DNA from: an uncultured Lachnospiraceae bacterium | GTDB lineage: Bacteria; Bacillota; Clostridia; Lachnospirales; Lachnospiraceae | DNA: 46,010 nucleotides | NCBI GenBank assembly: GCA_902801515.1 | Contig: CADCII010000026.1 | Location: 1-46,010 of the forward strand | Reading direction: 5' to 3' | Shown: positions 15,658 through 23,436 of the stretch, piece by piece | How positions within the stretch are numbered: the first letter of the stretch is position 1 | How the letters are laid out: each line of letters opens with the position of its first letter | Notes under the pieces: model-generated | Database searches by the model: none | Seen by the model: only the letters and a program-made list of their open reading frames with translations | Told to the model about the DNA's origin: nothing | Translations under genes and position numbers: made by a program

Positions 15658-15697
15658 CGCAGTACTGCGTGATTGAATTACGTGACGCAGTACTGCG
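15658..15697. repeat. two identical 12-bp palindromes between converging genes
   Basis: CGCAGTACTGCG occurs at 15658-15669 and 15686-15697, 28 bp apart centre to centre. Each is a perfect palindrome. They lie between the stops of the DUF218 gene and glnA. They could be operator-like protein sites or form transcript hairpins; there is no strong T-run. Confidence 0.7.
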
Positions 15698-15733
15698 TAA
15701 ATTTATTACAGGCTGCCGCATTGCAGGAATTGA

Positions 15734-17146
15734 TTACAGGTCGTAGTACAGGGAGAATTCCGCGGGGTTCGGCATCTGGTGCACGAACTTGTAATCCGCG
15801 CGCTTGGTCGCTATGTGCTGGTCGATCAGACGCTGCGGGAATACTCCGCCGGCGGTCAGGTAAGCGTCAAGTGCTGCGGACAGGCTGGTGGGAAGTCCGG
15901 TAAGCTTTGCCTTTTCTTCATCCGACAGATTGTAGAGGTTGAAATCATAGGGGCCCCATCCTGCCTTGTGAGGATCGATCTTCTTCTGGATACCGTCCAG
16001 ACCTGCCATCAGGATAGCCGCGCAGGCGTAGTAGGGATTGCAGGTGGCATCCGGGTTGCGCAGCTCAAAACGCTTTACATCCGGAGACTTGGCGTATGCC
16101 GGGATGCGGATGACGGCACTGCGGTTTGCCATGGCGTAGCCGATGGTGACAGGCGCTTCGTATCCGGGAACCAGTCTCTTGTAGGAATTGGAGGACGGGT
16201 TCGTGATGGCGCACAGAGAGCCTGCATGTGTGAGCAGGCCGCCGATGAACCACATGGCCGTATCGCTCAGCTGGGCGTAGTTATTTTCATCGTAGAAAAT
16301 GGGCTGGCCGTCTTTGCGAAGGAGCATATGGATATGCATGCCGCTGCCTGCCTCTCCGGAGACCGGTTTCGGCATCAGAGTCGCCGTGCAGCCATTCCTG
16401 GCTGCTTCATTTTTAATGACATACTTGGCAGCCATGGTATTGTCGGCAAGGGTGAGCATGTCGCCCAGCTGGACTTCGATCTCCATCTGTCCGCATCCGC
16501 CGACTTCATGGTGATGATACTTGACGTCGATGCCCCAGTCCTTCATATTCAGGCACATCTTGCTGCGAAGGTCATTCATGATATCCATCGGAAGGGACAT
16601 ATGATAACCGGCGCCGTTGCGGATCTGATAGCCGTTGTTGCTGTTCTCGCTGTTTGATTCCCACTCCGCCTGGCGGGTGTGGATCGAGAAGCCGGCATTG
16701 TAAGGTTTGGTGGAATAGCGGACCTCATCAAAGATGTAGAATTCATATTCCGGACCGATCAGCATCTCATCGGCAATTCCCAGTTCTTTCATATAGGAAA
16801 GCGCGCGTTTTGCGACGTTGCGCGGATACTGGTCGAAGGGCCTGTTTTCCGGACGGTCAATGACCATGACGTCTCCGATCATCGAAAGTGTTTTGACTTC
16901 TGCGTAGGTGTCGATCACGGCGGAGTCCAGGACCGGAACAAAGACCATGTCACTGTTTTCAACCGGAGCGTAGCCATAGTTGGAGCCGTCAAATCCTATT
17001 CCGCTTACCATGGTATCTTCGGTCAGGCGCTCTGCCGGGATCGTCAGGTGACGCCATCTGCCATCGATATCCGTCAGCTTGAAATCGATCATCCTGACAT
17101 CGTTGTCCTTACACATTTTCAAAACATCTTTTAAACTCTTCCCCAT
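15734..17146 (-). CDS. glnA: glutamine synthetase, type I
   Basis: Makes glutamine from glutamate, ammonia and ATP; a cytosolic dodecamer. The 470 residues match the GSI length. Visible are the N-terminal beta-grasp domain (~10-100, with FDGSNYGYAPVENSDM), GPEYEFYIFDE, the metal/ATP segments HHHEVGGCGQMEIEVQ and KPVSGEAGSGMHIHM, NPSSNSYKRLVPGYEAP and RIPAYAKSPDVKRFELR. A NLYNLSDEEK stretch resembles the adenylylation-loop region of GSI-beta enzymes, but control by adenylylation is not proven. AGAGGT precedes the ATG. It has a good promoter and a ~107-base leader, and lies divergently next to a NitT/TauT-type importer, which may also concern nitrogen supply. Confidence 0.95.
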   Translation of the reverse strand: MGKSLKDVLKMCKDNDVRMIDFKLTDIDGRWRHLTIPAERLTEDTMVSGIGFDGSNYGYAPVENSDMVFVPVLDSAVIDTYAEVKTLSMIGDVMVIDRPENRPFDQYPRNVAKRALSYMKELGIADEMLIGPEYEFYIFDEVRYSTKPYNAGFSIHTRQAEWESNSENSNNGYQIRNGAGYHMSLPMDIMNDLRSKMCLNMKDWGIDVKYHHHEVGGCGQMEIEVQLGDMLTLADNTMAAKYVIKNEAARNGCTATLMPKPVSGEAGSGMHIHMLLRKDGQPIFYDENNYAQLSDTAMWFIGGLLTHAGSLCAITNPSSNSYKRLVPGYEAPVTIGYAMANRSAVIRIPAYAKSPDVKRFELRNPDATCNPYYACAAILMAGLDGIQKKIDPHKAGWGPYDFNLYNLSDEEKAKLTGLPTSLSAALDAYLTAGGVFPQRLIDQHIATKRADYKFVHQMPNPAEFSLYYDL

Positions 17147-17259
17147 ATGATACCTCTTCTGAATACAACATGAAAAACATACCGGCTCAGGCAGCAGGGA
17201 CGGCAGCGGTCATACCGAATACATGAGTACAGCCATACTTCCTGAGCATGAACAAACTG

Positions 17260-17288
17260 ATTATAAAACGAATGATTTTCGTCGGCAA
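17260..17288 (-). promoter_or_regulatory. glnA promoter
   Basis: On the minus strand TTGCCG (17283-17288) and a perfect TATAAT (17260-17265) are 17 bases apart. The predicted ~107-base leader contains a long-range stem GCTCAGG/CCTGAGC. Confidence 0.7.
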
Positions 17289-17366
17289 TGATAAGTTGTG
17301 CCCACAGAACTTTATTCAGGAGGTTAGCTGGTCTGCGAACTGTAACCACGGCAGCCGGTACCTAAA

Positions 17367-17395
17367 TTGACATATCCCCATATTTACTGTATCAT
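17367..17395 (+). promoter_or_regulatory. promoter of the NitT/TauT-type ABC operon
   Basis: A perfect TTGACA (17367-17372) and TATCAT (17390-17395) with a 17-base spacer, 42 bases before the first gene. The short leader contains a repeated GCGATGCG. No TPP-type riboswitch is visible. Confidence 0.75.
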
Positions 17396-17437
17396 AGCAT
17401 CACTGCGATGCGCTAAAGCGATGCGGATCCTGCAGAA

Positions 17438-18259
17438 ATGATAAAGGAAGCGGTGTCTGCGGTGAATACTGGGAAGAAAAAGAAGATTGTTGAAGGAGTG
17501 CAGTATAAGCTGTTATCACTGCTCTGTTTTGTGCTGATCATCGGATTCTGGTGTGTGGCGAGTTACGGACATCTTGTGCAGGAGGTGTTCCTTCCGTCAC
17601 CGACTGCGGTCATCTCGAAGCTGTTTGCCATGGCGGCGGACGGCTCGCTGTTGGCGCACTGCAAAGCGTCGACTGCCCGTGTCATGATCGGCTGGATCTG
17701 GTCCGTTATCGTTGCGCTGCCGATGGGTATGCTGATGGCCAATTCGAAGAGGTTCAGTGCCTTTGTGCAGCCGATCATTGAGTTTGCGCGTTATCTTCCG
17801 GTCGTTGCGCTGGTTCCGCTGACGCTGCTGTACCTGGGGATCGAGGAATCGCAGAAATATACGATCATTTTCCTGGGAACCTTCTTCCAGCTGGTGCTGA
17901 TGGTGGTGGATACGGTATCCAATGTGGACGTCAATATGATCAACGCCGCAAAGACGCTTGGCGCGAAGCGTTTCCAGATCTACAAGGAAGTAATCTTTCC
18001 GGCCGCGCTGCCGGGACTTATCGATGATTTCCGGCTGACGATCGGATGGGCCTGGACATACCTTGTGGTTGCTGAGATGGTCGCGGCAAGCAACGGCCTG
18101 GGATTCATGATTCTCCGCTCGCAGAGATACCTCGCGACGGATACGATTTTTGCCGGCCTGATCATGATCGGCCTGATCGGCCTTGTCACGGACTGGATCT
18201 TCCGCATCATCAACAGGATCGCGGCACCGTGGCAGGAGAGACTGGGCGACAGCAAGTGA
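17438..18259 (+). CDS. ABC transporter permease (SsuC/TauC/NrtB type)
   Basis: The membrane subunit of a NitT/TauT-family importer; 273 residues with about six helices. The start VEGVQYKLLSLLCFVLIIG leads into the first helix, and PSPTAVISKLF is typical of the family. The EAA coupling loop is visible as NAAKTLGAKRFQIYKEVIFP (~168-187), followed by ALPGLIDDFRLTIGWAWTYLV. First gene of a permease-ATPase-binding protein operon. The ribosome binding site is weak (GGAT) and no better start exists. The substrate (sulfonate, nitrate, cyanate, pyrimidine precursor or other) cannot be fixed by sequence alone. Confidence 0.88.
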   Translation: MIKEAVSAVNTGKKKKIVEGVQYKLLSLLCFVLIIGFWCVASYGHLVQEVFLPSPTAVISKLFAMAADGSLLAHCKASTARVMIGWIWSVIVALPMGMLMANSKRFSAFVQPIIEFARYLPVVALVPLTLLYLGIEESQKYTIIFLGTFFQLVLMVVDTVSNVDVNMINAAKTLGAKRFQIYKEVIFPAALPGLIDDFRLTIGWAWTYLVVAEMVAASNGLGFMILRSQRYLATDTIFAGLIMIGLIGLVTDWIFRIINRIAAPWQERLGDSK

Positions 18260-18276
18260 CGGGAGCAGGAGCAGTT

Positions 18277-19080
18277 ATGGCATCTGATAATAATAAAAAT
18301 GAGATCCGGCTGCAGGTGCGCAGTCTGGGCAAGGTGTTCGGGGAAGGCGACCTTGCGGTCACAGCTCTGAAGGATGTGAACCTTGAGATCCGGGATTCGG
18401 AATTTGTTATGATCGTCGGGCCTTCGGGCTGCGGCAAGACGACTCTGATCAATATCATAGGCGGTCTTGAGACGCAGACTTCGGGAGAAGTCCTGCTGGA
18501 CGGCCTGCCCATCAGCGGCGCGGGAGCGGACCGCGGCATGGTCTTCCAGGGGTACAGTTTATTTCCCTGGCTGACGGTGCAGAAGAATGTGGAATTCGGC
18601 CTGAAGATGAAAAACATACCGTCTTCCGAGCGTGCCGCGGCTGCGCGAAAGTACATCAGCCTGGTCGGTCTGGAAGGGTTTGAAAATGCACTGCCCAAGA
18701 TGCTTTCCGGGGGCATGAAGCAGAGAGTCGCCATCGCCAGGACTCTGGCAAATGAGCCGGAGATCCTTCTTATGGACGAGCCGTTCGGGGCACTGGATGC
18801 CCAGACGAGGGTCGTCATGCAGGAGCTGCTTGCGAAGATCCGGACGGAGACGAACACAACGATCCTGTTCATTACGCATGACATCGATGAGGCGGTGCTG
18901 CTGGGGGACCGGGTCTATGTGATGAGCCGGCGGCCGGGATCGGTCAGGGATGTGCTGGACGTGAACCTTCCGGGAGTGCGCAGTCACAACTCTCTGGTGC
19001 TGCCTGAGTTTCTGGAGATCAAGAAAAAGATCATGGATATGCTGTGGCAGGAGAGCAATGACGCTGCAATGGGCAGATGA
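18277..19080 (+). CDS. ABC transporter ATP-binding protein (SsuB/TauB type)
   Basis: The ATPase subunit of the same importer, 267 residues. It has Walker A GPSGCGKTT, Q-loop VFQGYSLFPWLTV, signature LSGGMKQRVAIAR, Walker B ILLMDEPFGALD and the H-loop ILFITHDIDEAVLL. FPW after the Q-loop is typical of NitT/TauT ATPases. The frame opens at 18229 inside the permease gene, but the ATG at 18277 has GGAG nearby and follows the permease stop by 17 bases. Confidence 0.93.
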   Translation: MASDNNKNEIRLQVRSLGKVFGEGDLAVTALKDVNLEIRDSEFVMIVGPSGCGKTTLINIIGGLETQTSGEVLLDGLPISGAGADRGMVFQGYSLFPWLTVQKNVEFGLKMKNIPSSERAAAARKYISLVGLEGFENALPKMLSGGMKQRVAIARTLANEPEILLMDEPFGALDAQTRVVMQELLAKIRTETNTTILFITHDIDEAVLLGDRVYVMSRRPGSVRDVLDVNLPGVRSHNSLVLPEFLEIKKKIMDMLWQESNDAAMGR

Positions 19081-19168
19081 CAGCCAGAAAATGAAGAACA
19101 GGAGCCGGATTCATTTCCGGATAACACTGTAGCAAAACGAATCAGGAAACAAAAAGAGGAGGGTTGAA

Positions 19169-20149
19169 ATGAAAAAATCTCTGAAAAAGGCACTGCTTCC
19201 GGCAGCTCTGTCGGCAGCGCTTCTGCTTGGCACAGCCAGCGTATCTGCTGCTGAGACCGAGGACGTCACCATGGCGTTCTGCACCTGGACCGGATATGCG
19301 CCGATGTTCATCGCCCAGGAGATGGGGTACTTCGAGGACGCCGGCATCAACATGAATATTGAGATCATTGAAGATGAGTCTACCTACGCGGCGCTTCTCG
19401 TGCAGGGAAGTGTCCAGTTCCTCGCTACCGCGCAGGACCCGAACATCAAGATGTTTGCCAATGGTGCGCCCGCGCGCTATGTTCTGGCAATGGATGAGTC
19501 CTGTGGAGCGGACGGTCTGGTGACGACGGCGGACGTACAGTCCCTGGACGATCTTGCCGGCAAGACGCTGGCGCTGGATACCGCAGCTTCTTCCTATTAT
19601 TTCTTCCTGACGGCACTGGAAGACGCCAGCAGCCTGAGCGAAGAGGACATCACTCTGGTAGAGATGTCAGATACTACAGAAGCCGGCCTTGCTTTCATGG
19701 GCGGACAGGTAGACGCCGCGATCATGTGGGAGCCGGAGCTGTCCGAAGCACTTGATACCGTGGAAGGTGCCCACGCACTGGTCACCAGCGCAGACTATCC
19801 GGAAACGATCATGGATTCTCTGGTCGTGACGGAAGCTTATGCGCAGGAACATCCTGAGATTGTGGAAGCCGTGTCAGAAGCATGGTACAAGGCTGTTGAT
19901 TACATGAAAGAGAATCCGGAAGAAGCCTATGAGATGATGGCGGGCGGATTCGAAGAGGTCACTGCGGAAGATATCGCAGGTGAAGTGGAAGGCCTGGTAT
20001 TCTTCGGCAGAGAAGAAAATGAAGAGCTTAACAACAGTGAGGCGGAGCGTTCCATCATGGCGATCAGCCAGGATATGGCGGATTTCTGGATGGAAAAAGG
20101 CGAGTGTGAGACAAATGACCTGACGGAGTTCTTCTCACTTCTCGGATGA
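19169..20149 (+). CDS. ABC transporter substrate-binding protein (NMT1/SsuA-like)
   Basis: The extracellular receptor of the importer, 326 residues. Residues 1-27 are a signal peptide ending SVSA-AETED. The mature part starts VTMAFCTWTGYAPMFIAQEM, the typical NMT1/SsuA strand-helix, and contains GQVDAAIMWEPEL, the family's hinge segment. It has no lipobox Cys, unusual for a single-membrane bacterium because the protein would not be lipid-anchored. An AGGAGG ribosome binding site precedes the ATG, and a strong terminator closes the operon. Confidence 0.88.
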   Translation: MKKSLKKALLPAALSAALLLGTASVSAAETEDVTMAFCTWTGYAPMFIAQEMGYFEDAGINMNIEIIEDESTYAALLVQGSVQFLATAQDPNIKMFANGAPARYVLAMDESCGADGLVTTADVQSLDDLAGKTLALDTAASSYYFFLTALEDASSLSEEDITLVEMSDTTEAGLAFMGGQVDAAIMWEPELSEALDTVEGAHALVTSADYPETIMDSLVVTEAYAQEHPEIVEAVSEAWYKAVDYMKENPEEAYEMMAGGFEEVTAEDIAGEVEGLVFFGREENEELNNSEAERSIMAISQDMADFWMEKGECETNDLTEFFSLLG

Positions 20150-20180
20150 TCGGCTGAAACAGCATAACAGAATAGTGGAA

Positions 20181-20220
20181 CAGGGGTCCCTTTCATTTGA
20201 AAAGGACCCCTGTATATTTT
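20181..20220 (+). terminator. terminator of the NitT/TauT-type operon
   Basis: CAGGGGTCCCTTT pairs with AAAAGGACCCCTG (one mismatch), followed by TATATTTT, 31 bases after the stop codon. Confidence 0.85.
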
Positions 20221-20241
20221 GGACTTATTAAGTAAAGAAGG

Positions 20242-21123
20242 TCAGCTGCCGCGGCCCGTCATCTCGCTGGCCATGGCTGAGCCGAGGATAAGGATGGCCC
20301 CCAGAACGGTCAGCCCGGTCAGAGGTTCGTGGAGCAGCCCGGCGGACAGCAGGACTGCCGTGACCGGATCGATATAGCTGAGCAGCGCGGCAGTCTGCGC
20401 CGGAAGATGTTCAATCGCACCGAAATATATGGCGTACGCGATCCCGGTATGCAGGATCCCGACCGTGATCAGGGCGGCAGCCTGTCCCGGTTCCAGGTGA
20501 TAATTCTTCAAAGTCCCGGCAGCGATCATATACGGGATCATGACAATGGCGGCACAGGAAAGCTGGATAATGGTTTTTTCATAGACCGGTACACCGGTTA
20601 TTTTTTTGTTCAGAAGAACGACGCACGCGTACAGCGCGGCGGCGCCCAGTCCCAGCAGGATCCCTCTGAAGCTTCCGGTATTCTGCCCTGCATCGTTCAG
20701 GATCCCGGACACGAAGACCATTCCGGTCAGAGAGACGATCACACAGATACATTTGCGGACCGTGAAGCGTTCTTTCAGAAGCAGCGGGGAGACAAGGATA
20801 ACGATTACAGGCTGCATGTAGTAACACAGAGTAGCGACCGCGACACTGGTATAATTGTATGCTTCAAACAGCAGGATCCAGTTCAGGCCGATCATGGCGC
20901 CCGTGAGCGCAAGGAGCCACTTGTATTTTCCGGCAGAACGGATATCAAATGTCCTGCCGGTCACTTTCAGGACAATCAGAAGGAATACACTTCCCATGAC
21001 ACCTCTGGCGAAGGCGAGAGTTTCCGACGGCAGGGGAATATACCTGCGGAAGATACCGATGGTTCCGAAAATGACCATCGATGCAACGATGGCGGCGACG
21101 GACAGTTTCTGATTTTCTTTCAT
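20242..21123 (-). CDS. EamA/DMT superfamily transporter
   Basis: A 293-residue membrane protein with ten predicted helices in two EamA halves (~6-140 and ~152-287). Family cues: MVIFGTIGIFRRYIPLPSETLAFARG in the first half, and HTGIAYAIYFGAIEHLPAQ with LSYIDPVTAVLLS in the second. DMT proteins export metabolites or amino acids; the substrate is not predictable. The ribosome binding site is poor. No same-strand neighbour is close, so it is probably monocistronic. Confidence 0.88.
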   Translation of the reverse strand: MKENQKLSVAAIVASMVIFGTIGIFRRYIPLPSETLAFARGVMGSVFLLIVLKVTGRTFDIRSAGKYKWLLALTGAMIGLNWILLFEAYNYTSVAVATLCYYMQPVIVILVSPLLLKERFTVRKCICVIVSLTGMVFVSGILNDAGQNTGSFRGILLGLGAAALYACVVLLNKKITGVPVYEKTIIQLSCAAIVMIPYMIAAGTLKNYHLEPGQAAALITVGILHTGIAYAIYFGAIEHLPAQTAALLSYIDPVTAVLLSAGLLHEPLTGLTVLGAILILGSAMASEMTGRGS

Positions 21124-21233
21124 AACAAAATACAGTCTTTCTGAAAAATAAAACCGGTACCGGAGCCGGCAGACCGGAGATCATCCCCAGTATACATAAA
21201 CGAAAGATGCAGGGCAATCCTGAAAATATGCCA

Positions 21234-21262
21234 TTGATTTATGCAATGCAAAGATATATACT
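21234..21262 (+). promoter_or_regulatory. promoter of the HTH-GNAT gene
   Basis: TTGATT (21234-21239) and TATACT (21257-21262), 17-base spacer. The expected transcript start (~21269) is just ahead of the structured element, so that element would form almost the whole 5' leader. Confidence 0.65.
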
Positions 21263-21275
21263 ATATGCATTACGG

Positions 21276-21413
21276 CCTCAGTAGGGTGTCCCCGCCTCTG
21301 TAGGCGGGGGACACCCTACTGAGGTGTAGCCTCCGGCGGATGCCACGACCGCGCAGTGGAAGGCCGCTAAAGCGGCCGCGCGGTCGGGCGCAAGTACGCC
21401 GATGGCGTACTTG
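21276..21413 (+). ncRNA. three-stem structured element, copy A
   Basis: Stem 1 (21276-21296 with 21303-21324): 21 bp, one bulge, loop TCTGTA. An invariant linker GCCTCCGGCGGAT (21329-21341) follows. Stem 2: CGACCGCGC/GCGCGGTCG (9 bp) with a one-sided bulge AGTGGAA and an inner stem GGCCGCT/AGCGGCC. Stem 3: CAAGTACGCC-GAT-GGCGTACTTG (10 bp). A second copy at 27155-27269 has the same layout with compensatory changes. It ends six bases before the AGGAGG of the next gene. The family is not one I can name; it may be a leader RNA or a mobile REP-like element. Confidence 0.7.
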
Positions 21414-21430
21414 AAAATAGGAGGGGCGCA

Positions 21431-22465
21431 ATGATGAAAAAAGAAGAAAAACCGAGGGAAGAGATGCCGGGAGAAAAGGATCAGAGAAAAGAGAAACAGC
21501 GGGAGCTGATAGAGATTCGCAGGCTGACCGGTATGAACCGGAAGGAATTCGCGCTGGAATATGATATTCCTTATCAGACCATAACGGACTGGGAACTGGG
21601 ACACCGCAGGGTTCCGAAGTATTTTCTCAGGCTGCTTCGGTATAAGGTGATGCTGGAGGAGGGCAGAAGATTTGACGCTGTGTCTCCCGCACAGGCAGCA
21701 GGGATGAAGGAAGTGAGGCGGCAGATGTCGCTTGACTACTGCTGCAGTCTGAAAGATCTGGAAGAGGGGAGCGGGAATCTTTTTACGGAATATCATCCTA
21801 TGGAAGGAAGACGCCGGTTTAATGAGAAGGAAGAAACGTTCCTGAAGATTGCGTCTTTCAAAGGGCGGCTGCTGTTTACCGGAAGGCCGGATATTATCCG
21901 GGAGCTGCAGGGCAGGTATGCTCAGACTGAAGCTGCCTGGTTTATGGAACCGGGGAATATGCGGGAACTGAATGAACTGACCGGACGCTACGGATACCGT
22001 ATCTCACATCTGCACCCGTTCTATGTGGCATTTGAACAGACGCCAGCCGTATATGATCAGTATGAGGTCCGGCTCCTGGAGAGAGCGGATATCGAGGAGT
22101 TCCGCGGCGACAGCCGCTTCACCAACGCGTTTTCATTTCAGCCGGCTGCTCCGGACGAGATAGGGATATCCGCCTCAAAGGACGGCAGGATCCTTGCCAT
22201 GGCAGGAGCCAGCGGCGACAGTCCGCTGATGTGGCAGATCGGGATCGACGTTGTTCCGGAGGCAAGGGGGCTGCATCTGGGCAGGCTGCTGGTCACACTG
22301 CTGAAGAATGAGATCCTGAAGAGAGGCCGTATACCTTATTACGGGACCGCATTTTCTCATATTCTGTCCCAGAACATTGCGATAGACAGTGGTTTTCGTG
22401 CCTGCTGGACGGAGCTTGTCGCGTCAAAAACGGGGGATTTCACTGAAAATCAGCATTCAGAATAA
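21431..22465 (+). CDS. HTH-XRE / GNAT acetyltransferase fusion protein
   Basis: A 344-residue fusion. After a charged N terminus, an XRE-type helix-turn-helix occupies ~24-73 (RLTGMNRKEFALEYDIPYQT, then WELGHRRVPKYFLRLLRYKV). A GNAT domain follows: FTEYHPMEGRRRF near 118, and the acetyl-CoA motif ARGLHLGRLL at 278-287, then AIDSGFRACW. It may be a DNA-bound regulator that acetylates a small molecule or protein, or an acetyltransferase with a partner-binding HTH. The AGGAGG lies seven bases before the ATG, immediately after the structured element; a second ATG follows at 21434. The target is unknown. Confidence 0.82.
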   Translation: MMKKEEKPREEMPGEKDQRKEKQRELIEIRRLTGMNRKEFALEYDIPYQTITDWELGHRRVPKYFLRLLRYKVMLEEGRRFDAVSPAQAAGMKEVRRQMSLDYCCSLKDLEEGSGNLFTEYHPMEGRRRFNEKEETFLKIASFKGRLLFTGRPDIIRELQGRYAQTEAAWFMEPGNMRELNELTGRYGYRISHLHPFYVAFEQTPAVYDQYEVRLLERADIEEFRGDSRFTNAFSFQPAAPDEIGISASKDGRILAMAGASGDSPLMWQIGIDVVPEARGLHLGRLLVTLLKNEILKRGRIPYYGTAFSHILSQNIAIDSGFRACWTELVASKTGDFTENQHSE

Positions 22466-22553
22466 GAATTAAGATATTTTTAGGTGAGATATTTTGAATT
22501 TCGTGGTAAACTAGCGTGGGGAGTTATGAATACAGAAAAGGGGTGATTCTCAA

Positions 22554-23408
22554 TTGAAGAGAGTACGGTTGCTGCTGCTTCTGCTTGTGATCATCATAGT
22601 GCTGCCGTCATACTGCGGCGCTGCCGGTGTGGATGATCCCGTGACCAGGAAGGCTGCGAAGTTCGGTTCGGTCAAGGTGTCCGGGACGGAAACCGTCGCA
22701 CGGCGCGCGATCAGAAAATCACACGGCAAGAAGGTGAACCTGTCCGCCTGGGGGCTGGACGGGGCTCTTGACTATGTGCACGGAATGTACTATATGGCCA
22801 AGGTCAAGACGACATATGAGGCCAAGTCCGCAGATTCTGTGAAGAGCAAGGTCAAGGTTAAAAAGGGGCAGAAGGTCGTTATCCTCTATTATCCACGCCG
22901 CAACGGCAAAGCTGTCTGCCGCCTGAAAAACAGGCGGACCGTCTATATTCCGGTCAAAAAATTCAAAGTACTCTATTATATCTATAATTCCTCCACGGCC
23001 TACACTGATGCGCAGATTGAAGAGTGGGTGGCTTCCAGACACATTACCAGCAAGACAAAATATATGTTCGTGGCGTCCAAGTTCAATCAGCACGGATGGA
23101 TCCTGACAAAGGTCTCAGGGAAATGGATATGCAAGTATGTCCTGAATATCACGACCGGGGCCTATACCGGCGGCGGTCTTCCGAACGACTGTTATTCTCT
23201 CAACAGCTGTTCGATCCAGACGCACTATATCCATAAGAAAGACATGGGGAGAGGCATCAGTTATGCTTCAAAAGCCGGCGGCAATCAGATTCATTACAGG
23301 AAAAATGTTCTGTATCCGTCCACTCACGGCTGTATCGCAATGAGGCATACGGATTATAATTTCGTATATTGGTATCTTCCATACAAGACAAGGGTAGTAC
23401 TGTTCTAA
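22554..23408 (+). CDS. L,D-transpeptidase (YkuD family), second copy
   Basis: A 284-residue exported YkuD enzyme, starting at a TTG with AAGGGGTGA seven bases upstream. Residues 1-23 are a signal peptide (RLLLLLLVIIIVL). The region 35-150 is Lys/Val-rich without a recognised domain. The catalytic domain is C-terminal with THGCIAM (257-263), Cys260 as nucleophile; the final YLPYKTRVVLF closes the fold. It is divergent from the copy at 6341. It stands first in a run of three exported or leader-bearing proteins, suggesting a cell-surface role. Confidence 0.82.
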   Translation: MKRVRLLLLLLVIIIVLPSYCGAAGVDDPVTRKAAKFGSVKVSGTETVARRAIRKSHGKKVNLSAWGLDGALDYVHGMYYMAKVKTTYEAKSADSVKSKVKVKKGQKVVILYYPRRNGKAVCRLKNRRTVYIPVKKFKVLYYIYNSSTAYTDAQIEEWVASRHITSKTKYMFVASKFNQHGWILTKVSGKWICKYVLNITTGAYTGGGLPNDCYSLNSCSIQTHYIHKKDMGRGISYASKAGGNQIHYRKNVLYPSTHGCIAMRHTDYNFVYWYLPYKTRVVLF

Positions 23409-23436
23409 AAAACAGATAATTAAAGGGGTGTATATA

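Noticed and set aside
17150-17255. glnA leader resembling a glutamine riboswitch (GTTCATG…GGAAGTATGG on the minus strand)
   Set aside because: The segment recalls the glnA/downstream-peptide motif, but the closing GAAC-type partner strand is not present downstream, so the core fold cannot form. Only a 7-bp long-range stem is left.
17396-17437. TPP riboswitch upstream of the NMT1/SsuA-type importer
   Set aside because: The leader is only 42 bases and lacks the CTGAGA and related conserved motifs.
21391-21420. stem 3 of the structured element as a rho-independent terminator
   Set aside because: It is followed by AAAATAGGAGG, a ribosome binding site rather than a T-run, in the gene-forward direction.
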